NCBI GenBank assembly: GCA_009760855.2 | Contig: WPIO01000004.1 | Location: 11,854,501 to 11,918,500 of the forward strand | DNA from: Cristatella mucedo | Lineage: Eukaryota > Bryozoa > Phylactolaemata > Cristatellidae | Direction of reading: 5' to 3' | DNA: 64,000 nucleotides | Shown here: one piece after another, positions 36,583-47,628 of the stretch | Layout of the letters: the number at the start of each line of letters is the position of its first letter | Position numbering within the stretch: position 1 is the first letter of the stretch | Position numbers and translations under genes: made by a program | The notes under the pieces: generated by a model | Seen by the model: the letters and a program-made list of their open reading frames with translations, nothing else | What the model was told of the DNA's origin: nothing | Database searches by the model: none

Positions 36583-37305
36583 ATAATAATAATAATAATA
36601 ACAATACGTTTGATAAAGTGCCCCAGAGAACTCAAACTCATTCTCTAGGCGCTTTAAATTAGCTGCAAACGAAGTATGACCGAATGGTTAGTGGTAGCAC
36701 GCTTAATAAACAACAACAATAGCATTGTTAGAGTGCCATGCACTGGGTCAGCATGCAAGTGAGGTTAGTGGCAGCATGCACACTGTCAGCACGCATAAGC
36801 ACATGCAGGTCGAATCACAGGGACCTACTAAATGCTGTGATAAATAGGTGCGTTTTTAGTTTCTTTATAAATGTGGTCAAGTCAGGGGATGTCGTGGCGT
36901 AAGTAGGAAGTGAGTTCAAGGCTTTGGGAACATACGAACTAAAGGCACGGTCTCCAAAGGATTTGAGGTTTGTACGAGGAATAGGTAAACAGCTAGATTC
37001 AGGAAAGAGGCTAGCATGATGCTAAGCCTGGAGGGGGAGTTAATCTGATAGGTAGACGGGAGCCAACGAATCATGAGACCGCAAAGTGAGTGACAACAAT
37101 TTGAAGTCCGTGGGTTGCTTGCCTCGGAGCCAGTGCAGGTCTGCGGGTGGTGGTGTGATGCAGCAATTGCAAAGCTAATGACAGACAAGCCAACATCCAG
37201 AGTTCTGCACCAGCTGGGGGCACCTGATTGCTCATACAGGTAGACCAGCAAGTAGTGGGTTACAGAAGTCATGACGAGATGTCACAAACGCATGGACCAA
37301 TTTAG
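36583..37305 (-). mobile_element. L2-type LINE, interrupted or abutted by a younger copy
   Basis: An (ATT)n tail at 36583-36602, the hairpin with small changes, the full 3' UTR, and on the minus strand a 118-codon frame from 37272 reading the RT C-terminus (MTSVTHYLLVYL..., then frame-shifted pieces). It ends at 37305 in the middle of the VHAFVTS region, exactly where the next copy's (ATT)n begins. Confidence 0.82.
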
Positions 37306-38424
37306 ATAATAATAATAATAATTCACTTGATAAAGCGCCCTCACAGAACTTAATCTCTCTCTAGGCGCTTTACATTTGCTGTAAAGTGAAATGCAATTGA
37401 ATGGTAAGTAAAATCATGCTTGAAAAACAAACGAAATGAATAATATGGTTAGGGGTGACATGCACAGGGTCAGCATGCAAATGTGGTTAGTGGCAGCATG
37501 CACAGTGTCAGCACGCATAAGCACATCAAGGACGAATCACAGGGACCCACTAAATGCTGTCCTAAATAGGTGTGTTTTTAGGTTCCTTTTAAATGTGGTC
37601 AGGTCAGGGGATGTTCTGACGCAGGTCGGGAGGGAGTTCCAGGCTTTGGGAGCATACGAACTAAATGCACGGTCTCCAAAGGATTTAAGGTTTGTATGAG
37701 GTATTTCTAGACTGTTGGATTCCGAAAAGCGGGTGGTACGATGCTGGCCTGATGGGGTAGTATATCTGACAGATAGGCTGGAGCCATAGAATGAAGGGAC
37801 CTAAAAGTGAGCGACAAAATCTTGAAGTCAATCCGTTGCTTGACTGGTAGCCAGTGCAGGTCGGCGAGAAGTGGAGTAATGTGGCAACTGCGACGCTCAC
37901 GACAGACAAGCGTAGCTGCTGAGTTTTGCACCAGCTGCAATCGCCTGATCGCACATGCTGGTAGGCCAGTAAGCAGTGAGTTGCAGAAGTCGAGACGGGA
38001 TGTCACGAATGCATGGACCAACTTAGATGTGGTATCTTTATCTAAACAAGCCCGAATTTTAGCAATGTTACGAAGCTGAAAATAGGCGGATTTGACTGTG
38101 GAGCTGATTTGGTCATCTAACGAGAGGTCGCTAGTAGATGTCGTATCCCTGTCTAAACAAGCCCGAATTTTAGAACTTTTTTGTAGCTGAAAGTAAGTAG
38201 ACTTGATTGTGGAGCTGATGAGGTCGTCTAAGGAAAGATTACTTTGAAACATGACACCTAGATTTTGTGCAGATTCAACGGGAGATATGCTGGCAGAGCC
38301 GATTTTGAGTTTTAGTCTGTCTAATTTCTTAATCACTCTTGGCTGCCTCTAAATAGTAAGCTGGTTTCATAATCATTCAATTTAAGAAAGTTTGCTGTAT
38401 TTCATGTGTGGATGACATCGATAA

Positions 38425-38602
38425 AATAAATAAATACTAGCTGATTTAACAGCCTATTGCATCGCGAAGGAAGAGCCTTTTCGTCTATCACCACCACTTG
38501 CAGTAGCAATAAAAGATTTCCCACCGCAGGATCTAAACCTACGACTTCGGGACCCATGTGGGGAAAAGCAACCGCCTTATCTTGTGTGCCATCACGGTTC
38601 AC
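38425..38602 (-). mobile_element. SINE family 1 inside LINE
   Basis: The tail AAATAAATACTAGCTGATTTAA, body and head (GTGGGAAATCTTTTATTGC complement, CACACAAGATAAGGCGG) are on the minus strand. The LINE reads GGATGACATCGAT before it and AATACATGCAGCAAG after it, which join as in the uninterrupted copy at 18560. Confidence 0.85.
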
Positions 38603-39473
38603 CAATACATGCAGCAAGAGAGTTGAGAGAATTCAACGTGGTGGAGGGCTAAGAGAGATAAAAGCAAAGGTGAAGCAGATTGTCATCCGTGTAAAAGTGA
38701 AAGTCTAGATTGTGCTTGGCAATCACATCGGCTAGAGGGAGAGTTAAATCGTGAAAAGAACGAGACCAAGCACAGATCCCTAAGGTGCCTCATATTTCAG
38801 AGGTTCCTCTGATGATCTTTGTCCATTCACATCAATACTCTGGAGTCTTCCACTAAGATAGAACCTGAACCTTTGCAATGCAGTGCCTGTAATGCCCAAG
38901 CGAGATGAGAGGTGCTCAAGAAGGACTTGGTGATTGATAGCATCTAAAGCTACCCAGAGATTGAAAAGAAAAAGCAAAGATACTCTGCCGATGACTGCAT
39001 TCCAAAGTAGTTCGTTTTACACCAGATGCAATGCTGAATCTGTGGAGTTAGTATCTCTTAAAAAAGATTGAAACTTACTAGCAAAGTTTGAAGATGCAAT
39101 ATATAAGTTCAGCTGATCTGCCACGACTCGTTCCACTGTCTTTGATAGGAATGGCAGAAGGGAGGCTGGTCTGAAGCTGCTCAGGTTCTCTCGGTATACT
39201 GTTTCCATCTTGAGTAGTGACCTGACTACAGCTTTTTTGAAAGGTGATGGGACATAACCTGAAGCCAATGACATTTATGATGTTAGTTATGCGTGGCAGC
39301 AGCAGATCAATGTGTCGTAGCAAGCGCGACAGTGGGAATAGGGTCCAAAGGACTAGTTGTATTCTTTGATTTGGATATAAACTTCAGAAAGAGGTCACTA
39401 GTGACCTGCTTGAATGTAGACATTGAAGTGACGCGTGGAATTGAGAGACATCCCAGGGGTGACGCTGCCATCT

Positions 39474-39660
39474 GGTGAGCCGTGATGGCACACTAGATAA
39501 GGTGGTTTTTTTCACGACCTCGGTCCCGAGGTCGTGGGTTCCAATCTTGCAGTGGGCAATCCTTTATTGCCACTGCAAGCGGTGGAGATAGCGATCAAGG
39601 CTCTTTTGTCGGTGTACAAAAGAGGCTGTTTAATCAGCTAGTATTTATTTAATTTGTTTA
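39474..39660 (+). mobile_element. SINE family 1, + strand, inside LINE
   Basis: Near-complete: head TGATGGCACACTAGATAAGG, B-box region GTGGGTTCCAATC (one change from consensus), body, TGTACAAAAGAGGCTGTTTA and an ATTTATTTAAT tail. It lies within the minus-strand LINE, opposite in orientation to the SINE at 38425. Confidence 0.88.
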
Positions 39661-41164
39661 TGAACTCTCTGATTGTGTCTATCTTCCTGACAAAGAAGAT
39701 AGAGAACCGACTAACTAGATCATTACAGAGAATACTAGGTAAGGAGCTAACCTGGGAGCGTTTGTGGAGATGGTTGATCGTTGACATCAGCACTTTTGGA
39801 TAGTGCATCTGTGATTCAACAAGTTTTAAATAGAAACTAAACTTGGCCTCTGCTCGGATCGATTGGTACAATCCACAGCAGTCCTTATCTGCGTTGGATG
39901 TACAGTCAGTCCTGATCTTTTTACTTGAGCGCTTACACGCTTATACCCATTTACTTAAAATACCTATTGGCCAGCCATACAGCAACAGTAGTTTTTGATT
40001 CCACGATAAATCGAGCGGCACATACAATTGGTTGAACGAGCTTAATCGATCTGTTCAAGCTTACAGATACATTTAGGGACAACTTTTTGAAACAAACGAA
40101 AATTGGCCCTCACTATAGTTCTCTGGTCCTAGTCCAATGTGAACTTCTTCACATTATGTGCTATGGTTCAGGCACATCAGGCTGTAGAATTTATTTTTAA
40201 CTGCAAGAGAGACAATAGCTGCCCTAAGGTTACAAGCTCGTCAATATTGACGATAGGACGAACAAATGCGGATGTAAATTTGAGTGAGAATAAAGCTGTG
40301 TTTGTACTATAGACTTTTCTCCTTATCAATGCCGAATTTATTCCTAGTTAGAGCGTTTACAGTATCGATTCAGGATATATTGATGGCCGACTTGGTCCAG
40401 CCCACATGGCCCTGCTCAAATGCGATAGGCTAAAATAAAAGGGTCCCCCCCCCCGAAAGCACCTAGCGACGGCCCACGGAAATTGAGTGTGCCGCTGCAG
40501 TCATAATTGTAGAGAGATAAGAGGAGAATATAGAGAAATGGAATGTAGACATACTTAAAAGGTTTTACATAAAAGTGAATGGCGCATAGTAATGTTCGAC
40601 GTTACGGGTTTGTTGGTGGATTTCATAAGCAGACATTGTGGAGCCTCCATTGTAGAAAAGGGTTAAGCCGAGGCAGCAACGTAAAAGCATCCCATGTTCA
40701 GGGACTTGCTTCAAACGCTTCAATATAACTCGAGCCTATGAACTTCAGCCATTTTTATTTTTGCCGATGGGGTGTCTGTAACGAGCCCCACGTGTTTTAT
40801 CGGTGGGCTGGTAGAACTGGGAGGCGTAAACTAGAAGCAGCTTCCCCTTCACGACAACCGACCTCTTTAGCCTCACTAAATATGGTGGCTATGTGTTGAA
40901 TTAGCAGCCCAAACTAGAGGAAAACTGGTAAAGTGTGCTCCAATTTTTGAGGCAAGTCGATATTGCAAACGCTTGCAGCTGAAGCAGGTCATAAACTGAG
41001 AAAATAGAAAGATTGGTTCTTTAATGCTAGCGATGCGTCATCGCCATCAATCTACCACATTAAAAGATTTGTGTACTCCTCTGACCTTCAAGAAAAACGT
41101 CTGTGAATTATTTAAATTAGCTGCCTGCATTAGAGCATGTACTGTACCTAGATCTCGGTTTTAT

Positions 41165-41680
41165 CTACATTTTGGACCCTAGTGTTGGCGGAGCCACTGA
41201 CATATGTCAGTCTGGGCGTAGCCTTGCCCCGGAAGGGCAAAGCCTGGGGTCAGCTTCCAGAGGCCCGAGGACCGGAACTTGGGACGGCATGCTCGCTGTC
41301 TTTCGGCAGAAGCTCTCGACTGTGGCAAACGTTGACTCCGACTATCCCAGGGTACTCAGCTAGCCGAGCCTTTGACGGCGTTCGCTTGCACTGTTGGAAT
41401 GGGTTCGGTACAACGGTGGTACTGCGGAAGCCGACTGAGAAACTAACACGCTGGTTTGAGCTTTCGGCGTCCTCTCGCGCCCTTATAGTTTACCTTGGTA
41501 GGATCCTCCCAGTAGACCTGTCTAGTTCCCCCTTTGTATAGCGCTTGCGTGTGTATTCTATAAAGTGTTGTGTACCCGGTCGATCGCCCTTGAACCGATG
41601 TTGCCGAATGGCCTGTGCAACGACCAAGAACGGTCATAGATAGTATGGGGCTGTAGGGGAATAGGCTAGCACCCTGAGCC
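41165..41680. other. GC- and CpG-rich unassigned block
   Basis: This 500-bp block is much richer in GC and CpG than its surroundings. It has open frames on both strands (41182-41541 +, 41443-41637 -) because stop codons are rare at this composition. It might be a solo LTR (it starts near TGTTGGCGGAG) or a CpG island, but no matching target duplication or tail was found. Confidence 0.3.
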
Positions 41681-42024
41681 GGCTATAATTTTGCAAGTAG
41701 ACGTCTGCCTAAGTATGTAGTTTCTGCTTCTGTTAATCATTGATAGCGTTTTTATTGAGGACGCATGTTAAGACCAACATGTATTTTTCGTATCGTATGC
41801 ATTGCGAATGTGGCCAGCGGAGGCTACAGCCACCTGGGCTGGGTCCTGCCAACCATAAGCTTATTAATAACTCAACGAATTAATCATTTTAAAAATTCAA
41901 TTTTTCGCTGTGTAAGTATATATTTTTTTAATTTGCGTTCATGTTTGCTCGTGTCCAGATTGTGCTCCATAAGCTAAGAACTTCAAGCTTTGCATTCAGT
42001 GGAATGGCATCACCAGCTAGAAGA

Positions 42025-43211
42025 GGGGACACTCAGGCCCGCCTTACTAGAGCACAGTTAGAGTGTCACGTGATTCTTCACGGGTGCGACTTCCCTATTA
42101 GACTTGTACTTGCTGCCCGCCTTTGCGGGCAAGTGAATTTCCATAGCAATGAATTTTAAAAGAAACGATAGGAGAGAGCAGAACAGAAGCGTACACATCA
42201 CAGGTAACAACGAGGAAAACTGGCAACAAAGGAATCAGCTCAGTCAGCTACACAATGCCGTCACGCCATAGAAAGTTCGCATAAGACAAACTGTGCAACG
42301 AGAAGAAGCGAATGAAGAAACCCGGGAGCTCTTCTTGCGGTCAATGCTAAGTCAACGCCTCACTTATAGCAAGGTCGACAGCAAAAACCGGAAAAAGGTA
42401 ACATTCAACCACTTGACCAGCTAGGTTCTGGTTTGCAGTCCTTGCCCGACTGTACGTTGAGCGAAGCAGCTAGAATGGGCTTACCACTGGGAGGGGGGGG
42501 TGTCAGTTGATACTCGTGCCCTCACTGGAATGCCGCACTGAAATTTCCAGATACTTTTTACTGGCATATGCTATTTTGTCAAGATAATAGGCCAGTTGCG
42601 ATCTTTCATTTGTTCAGTTAGTTATTTCTCTGTCCGTAACTCTTATCAGAGTACATGCATGCTGCGATTTTTATTGGAGTACTATGACAGTGCAGTGATG
42701 GTGAATTTTAAGGAAAATGAGAAAGGGGTAAATTTCTAATGTGATCGCTTAGCTGCAATGTGCATTCTCATTGTTGACATTGAACATTAAGATGCCGAAA
42801 CATCGCAGGAAAACGAAATTGAAGGTTGGTTTGAATAGTGGCCTGGGGCATTCTAGCAGATGGCGCTCCACTTTTGCTAGCGCCCGAATGGACGACTGGC
42901 ACTTCTACAGGCACGTCCGATTAGACCGACCGAGTTTGCCTAGTAGCTTCGCCGAATGAGCCATCCGAGTTGGCCTAGCTGGGTCGGAATGAGCCGGGAT
43001 TCATACTGCCTATACCTTCGGTAAGCGATGGAAGCGCATAGTTGGAATCGACCCGTGGTCTTTATCTTTTCGTTCCTTCCCGTGGTGGCTAACTATGCAA
43101 GGTTTGCTCAATAGTTAGGTCAGGGGCCACTCAGGTCCGCCTTCTAAAGCAAAGTTTAAGCTTCCACGATAAGTCTCGGGTGCAAGCTTTCATGATTACA
43201 TAGTACTTGCA
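42025..43211 (+). repeat. Diverged direct repeat pair
   Basis: GACACTCAGGCCCGCCTTAC (42028...) through ACTTGTACTTGC (about 42112) is repeated in diverged form at 43122-43211 (CCACTCAGGTCCGCCTTC ... TAGTACTTGC), with shared CACG, CGGGTGC and ATTA blocks. It is probably two fragments of an unclassified interspersed repeat. Confidence 0.45.
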
Positions 43212-43264
43212 GTAAAATCGATTATTCTGGGTTAATATACGCTTGAGATCTAGTTTCATAAAAA

Positions 43265-43345
43265 AGTAGCTAATTTAACAGCCTTGTTTTTACAGCAGCA
43301 GAACAGCCTTGACCGCTATTAATACGGCTTGCAGTGGGTGATATG
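43265..43345 (-). mobile_element. SINE family 1, 3' fragment
   Basis: The minus strand has the tail (GTAGCTAATTTAACAGCC complement) and part of the body with CGGCTTGCAGTGGGTGAT. The tRNA-like head is missing. Confidence 0.6.
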
Positions 43346-43624
43346 CTCATTTGACAAAACCTCAAATGGGACCCTCAACCATTCAATTTGGCTTAAATTT
43401 GCGCAGATATATTATTTTTGCAGCTGAAATTTTATCATCCGTCATGAAGGCTAAATTTATTTCAAAGCAGATTAAAATTACTCGATATTATGTGATTCAT
43501 TGTCACTTTTATATAAGTTTTTTCTCCTGTCCACCCATATGCAGCTAGAAAGTTCATCTAACTATAGCATTAGAATAATAATTTCAAATATTTTTAATCT
43601 AAATACACGTCTCACTTTTCTAAA

Positions 43625-44040
43625 ATGCGCATAGGGATCCTGGTTATTTTTATTATTAAAGGATACCAGGTAGCCCTAGAAGCCAATGTTAAGGCTGCGG
43701 AAAATGGTCGAAAAGGCCTTACTAGTGCGGTTATCATGGCCGTGCATGACCATACACAATCTGTTTACGTAGTCAATAAGTGTGCTACTTCGCTTGCAGA
43801 GGGAATTTCCTCGCCACATATATGTAAGAGTATTTCAAAAGTTATAAATTTCTTGTTAGATCGATGAAGGAAGATTTTCGTGTTCAAGAAAGTCCCACTA
43901 TCCAGTTTTCCAAGATTGGCGTGGATTCCTCCTAGATCACGATTTATCAAAATAGATGTAGAAGCAGCAGCTCTGAAGCAGGATAAAGCTTCAATTGTCT
44001 GTATTAGCACTACCTATTTAACTTACAAAAACGCAGCTGC
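43625..44040 (+). pseudogene. FkbM-family methyltransferase-like relic
   Basis: One frame from ATG 43625 stays open except for a single TGA at 43865 and continues to about 44090. It reads IGILVIFIIKGYQVALEANV, then AVIMAVHDHTQSVYVV, and after the stop RFIKIDVEAAALKQDKAS. This resembles the FkbM methyltransferase fold: the glycine/EPN-type SAM region, the 'AV.D..G...LYV' strand, and the 'FIKIDVEGAELEVLKGA' motif, here with the Gly and Glu of EGAE changed. The family usually methylates sugars or other small substrates. It is intronless here and has a stop, so it is probably a dead retrocopy or relic in a receptor intron. Family assignment is by motif memory only. Confidence 0.45.
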
Positions 44041-44051
44041 GCTTATAATTA

Positions 44052-44165
44052 GTAATAAAAATAATAATATGCTTGAAATAGTGCCAAAAGAGAATTCAAC
44101 CTCTTTCTAGGTACTTTACATTTGCTGAAAAGGGACACGATCAAGTGGTTAGTAGTTGCTTGCTC
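44052..44165 (-). mobile_element. L2-type LINE tail fragment
   Basis: A short (ATT)n tail, altered hairpin (GTACC...TGGCACT on the minus strand) and the CCTTTTCAGCAAATGT segment. It abuts the methyltransferase-like relic. Confidence 0.75.
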
Positions 44166-44413
44166 AATTTCTTCATAATAAAACTTTGAAATATAAGAGT
44201 TAACTTTAAAATTTGGAACTAGAATTAAGTAAGAGCTAGAATGACTTTCATAACTTATATTCCTAGCAGAAAGGATTTCAGTTAAAGTTTTCAGATTTGT
44301 ATAAATTAAATAATACATGCAAGTTATGTTATTTAGATCCTAGATCAGTGTTTGTAAGAAAACCTATTAAGAAGAATCTTAATAATCTTTGAAGCATCGT
44401 TGTAATATTGCAG

Positions 44414-44833
44414 GACAGCCAACACATCAACCTTCTACTTTTCCCTCGACTCCGGTATCGACAAGGTTGAGTCAATCAACCACAATAAGTACGATAACGA
44501 AACTGTTGACCTTACTAGAAATCAGAACGTCAACGTACTACTTGACAACCATGGCGCTTAATACGTTAACAACGCAAAAACCGTCAACTAAAACCACTGA
44601 GCCCAGCGTTCAAAAATCTGTGGCAGTCAGTAGATCAAGGGTACGTCTGATATTGACGACTGTGGCCACGTTGAGAGGGAAGCAGCTCATAACATCAGCT
44701 TCCGCAGTGAGCTCGAGACCCACGTCTTCTGAAGTGAAAAACACAACTAGACGTAGTATGCCAACGTCGATAGTCGCGTCAGTATTTTCACTCAACGAGG
44801 CTACATCGACAAGCGAGACGCAGTCTGCCACTA
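44414..44833 (+). CDS. Exon: Ser/Thr/Pro-rich mucin-like stalk
   Basis: The acceptor ATATTGCAG at 44413 enters in phase 1. A donor (CTA/GTAAGT) at 44834 leaves in phase 1, giving 420 nt. The encoded 140 residues are dominated by Ser and Thr, with Pro, Val and Lys/Arg and one NTT sequon, as expected of an O-glycosylated stalk between extracellular modules and membrane. The frame stays open to a stop at 44947, but the last bases before that stop are the head of a SINE (about 44936), so the coding exon must end earlier, which supports the donor at 44834. The donor has A, not G, at -1. The split last codon (A) joins the GC opening the transmembrane exon to give Ser. Confidence 0.65.
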
Positions 44834-44935
44834 GTAAGTCGCTATTCAGTCCGCTCACGAAAAGCCGCCACTTGAAACCAACACCTTTCGTCAATGCTTC
44901 TACTAAGTGCTCACGCTCGGATGCACTGTTCATAG

Positions 44936-45080
44936 CCACGCTGGTTTAGCCCAGTGGTCGACGTGCTCACTCCGACCAAAGTAAATGCATTTAATGGCTG
45001 AGGTCATGGGCTTGAGCCCCGTGGCTTGTGTGAAGCGCCTGAAAAGTAATTAAGTTTCCTTGAGAAATTATACATATGAT
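44936..45080 (+). mobile_element. SINE family 2 copy
   Basis: The head GCTGGTTTAGCCCAGTGGTC and GTGCTCACTCCGACC, the B-box region GGGCTTGAGCCCCGTGG, and the LINE-like 3' end AAGCGCCTGAAAAGTAATTA...TTCCTTGAG are present. It overlaps the last codons of the stalk reading frame. Confidence 0.72.
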
Positions 45081-45457
45081 ATATTAGTACCCGCTCACAT
45101 TACAGAACCTTCAAATCCTACAATCAGTTATACCGAACGGGGCGCTTGCAAATCGTTAACCTTTTCTCTCACTCATCTATTTCATCTCATCCTGGTCTGC
45201 CTGCAATGCTCATCAAACCCACCTATAGGTTGAGCCACTAAATATAAAATCCGTTAAAATGCAAAATTTAGAGCCAGACTCATTTAGACTGACTGTGAAT
45301 CAGAACAGCTTTTGGTTGGCATTCGGAAGAAGGAGGCTTCGATATATGCAGTAGCTCTGTGCATGATATTAGTTCACATAAGTTACCTAGTAGTGAAGTG
45401 CTAGCATCGAAGACTATATCGATTCTGGCCTATGTCAAATGATTCTTGAGAAGACCA

Positions 45458-45467
45458 TACACACACA

Positions 45468-45506
<39 letters not shown>

Positions 45507-45555
45507 ACATACACTAACACACACACACACACACACCTATATATACATATATATC
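45458..45555. repeat. (AC)n microsatellite
   Basis: An interrupted AC run (45458-45537) is followed by an AT-rich ATATATACATATATAT stretch, directly next to the 3' end of a minus-strand SINE 2; the microsatellite may have grown from the SINE tail. Confidence 0.95.
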
Positions 45556-45668
45556 TCAATTAAGGCTCTTCAGGCATACCACGGGACTCGGGCCCCGACC
45601 TTTGCCGGTAAATTCTCCTTGACCTTGGTCAGAGTGAGCACCTTAACCACTCAGCCAAACCAGTGCGG
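45556..45668 (-). mobile_element. SINE family 2 copy
   Basis: On the minus strand: head CACTGGTTTGGCTGAGTGGT and TAAGGTGCTCACTCTGACC, the best-preserved A-box region of the family, then GGGCCCGAGTCCCGTGG and the start of the LINE-like tail. The tail is shortened. Confidence 0.75.
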
Positions 45669-46284
45669 ATTAAATGAATACACCTGATTAGAGTAATTTA
45701 TCACGAGCTGACTGTACAATTTGTGGTGTATCGCATTGATTTCACTAATAACCCTAACAGCGAAACCAGAATAGCTTTAGTCTCAAGGCCTGGATGAGCA
45801 GCCAATGGTACGTACCTAAAGTCGAGCTAAAGACGGCTGTCAGAAGCAAGGCCCTCTTGAGCGCAGGCAAGTGGAGAACCAGCAAGCCCTAGTCCTCCCT
45901 TGGACATATCTTCATCTGGGTGCCCCTTTTTGACGCGAGATCCACCACCTATGGCAAGTTTGGATGTAGCCACTCTCTTGCTTAACGTGTGGCTACGCAT
46001 GTGAACTTTTTTAATGCCAAATGGATGGATATTCCATTCAGGTCATGCGCGTTCGTAGGGAGAAATGAATTTAAAAGGTTTTGGGGTATACGTGCCCAAC
46101 TACGTGATGTCCGAAGCGCCGGATATAGCTGCATGACATTCAGCCGCCGCCTGGCGAATTTCAATATCCGGGCTCTTCACTTGGGTATCGTTTGCTGCAA
46201 GCTTTCCGACTACATTTAGGTCACAAAATTAAATAGATGTCTACATCAAAGGTGGTCATGTGGAGCTTCAGCTGCTGCTTGTAA

Positions 46285-46437
46285 GTACGTAGAACCAATT
46301 GCTAATGCGCTCGCCCTGATCAAGGTCAAAATGAATATACATTTGATGACAGATGTCGTGGACTCCAGCCCCGTGGCATACGTGAAGCGCCTGAATGGAG
46401 ATTAAAGTTACCTTATGGCGCTATACAATTAATTACG
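46285..46437 (+). mobile_element. SINE family 2 copy
   Basis: GCTAATGCGCTCGCCCTGAT, GTGGACTCCAGCCCCGTGGC and the 3' end AAGCGCCTGAATGGAGATTA...TTATGGCGCTATACAATTA. The last part aligns with the hairpin of the L2-type LINE. Confidence 0.75.
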
Positions 46438-47628
46438 TATATTTTTGGATATTCCCTTAATACTCTTCTAATCTACGTGAGCAGGATCCGTATGCAGCTA
46501 CTGTAGCTGCGATACACTGCGATAAATTTCGTTAAGCAGCTATACAGCCGGCTTTTTCGCAAATAGAGGAACCTATCTGCACTTTTGATTTCAAGTTATA
46601 GAAATTTCTGTTCAATCTGTATCCAAAAATCTTATTCAATTACAAACACGCGTTCTCATGCAAAGGCCTTCAATAGCCCCGGTTTCGAGTGGCCCTGCCA
46701 TTTTTCACTTCGCATACCTGCCCTTTCTAACGTTATGCCACAACTGCGGTAGTTTTGATTCAATACTATCAATAAAGGTGTTATGTGTACATCAACCAAA
46801 TTTAATGCTTTGGTGCATTATTGCTTTCATATAAATGACTTCCAATGGCATGCCCCTGCCAGCCGCTCCATATTTATGAACTGCGAGTCAGTTTCCATCG
46901 ACCAAACTTTACTGTTTGCTTCTAGTATAATCGTGCTTGCTTAGCTAAATGCTACTGAGCTCCGAACTATGGTCATTTCACCAGTTAAACTTAGTAATAC
47001 ATTAGCTAAGAGCGGTTATCGGACAGAGGGTGATCTCAAATGCAGTTCAAAAGAAAATTGATATCATTACGTTATCTTAGCAAGTACTGGCCCGATTAAT
47101 TACCTAATAAGCCCGTAAATGCCACCCAATCGCCTTATGCAGTGAAAGACAGATAAAATAGGTGCTTTAAAAAAATAGATTCATAGCCCTATTACCCAAT
47201 GAGCAGAATTAAAAATCATATTCTAATCTTAGAAAAATTACCTAAACATCAAAATGAGAAGCAATATTTCTTAGAATGAGGGAAAGTTACCGTCTTTAAG
47301 CTTTACACGATTTAAAATTGATCATGCACAATCTAATTTGCAATTGAGAATGCTCATACCATGTCAGATAGCCGATAGTAAATGTAGAGAAAATATAGCG
47401 ATAACTGGTCTAATAATCAATTAATAATGAGGAAGCTCTTCAAAGACAAGCATTCTAGAAATATTCTCTGATGTTTAGACAATTTCCGCTATAAAGGCCT
47501 TATAAAGAGATTATGCAAAGCACGTCAACCATGATAAGTAAACAGAAAGCAACCTGCTAGCAAATAAAAAATTTGCCATTCTCGGCATTCAATATAAATT
47601 GTGGCCCAACTTTTAGAACCTTGTTACA
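46438..47628. other. Intron, no feature seen
   Basis: Very AT-rich, no ORF above 60 codons, no recognised repeat. Confidence 0.45.

Larger units (their letters stand above)
37306..39903 (-). mobile_element. Longest L2-type LINE copy, with two SINE insertions
   Basis: From the (ATT)n tail and hairpin at 37306-37375, the minus strand carries the 3' UTR, the RT C-terminus (209-codon frame 38336-37707: SAQNLGVMFQSNLSLDD, FCNSLLTGLPACAIRRLQLV, WLPVKQRIDFKIL), the core near 38980-38780 (LGITGTALQRFRFYL, RSSEEPLKYEAP), the RT N-terminus at 39274-39017 (SGYVPSPFKKAVVRSLLK, LSSFRPASLLPFLSKTVE) and the linker ahead of RT at 39871-39655 (AEAKFSFYLKLVESQ, LPSILCNDLVSRFSIFFV). The AQNLGVM...KIRACLDRD region is partly duplicated (38100-38250). 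SINEs at 38425-38602 and 39474-39660 break it. No endonuclease domain is seen. Confidence 0.85.
39904..43264. other. Intron, mostly unassigned
   Basis: Contains a C10 run at 40446-40455, the GC-rich block at 41165-41680, a G8 run near 42496 and the diverged repeat pair. No exon with phase-1 borders was found. Confidence 0.4.

Noticed and set aside
41165-41680. Solo LTR of a Gypsy-type element
   Set aside because: It starts with TG, but no convincing CA end, target duplication or polyadenylation layout was found; left as a GC-rich block.
44610-44939. Minus-strand ORF of 109 codons over the stalk exon
   Set aside because: Antisense shadow of a Ser/Thr-rich coding exon; no splice borders or family of its own.
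44389-44949. Whole 186-codon ORF as one coding exon
   Set aside because: The first codons precede a good acceptor and the last lie in a SINE; the exon 44414-44833 explains it better.
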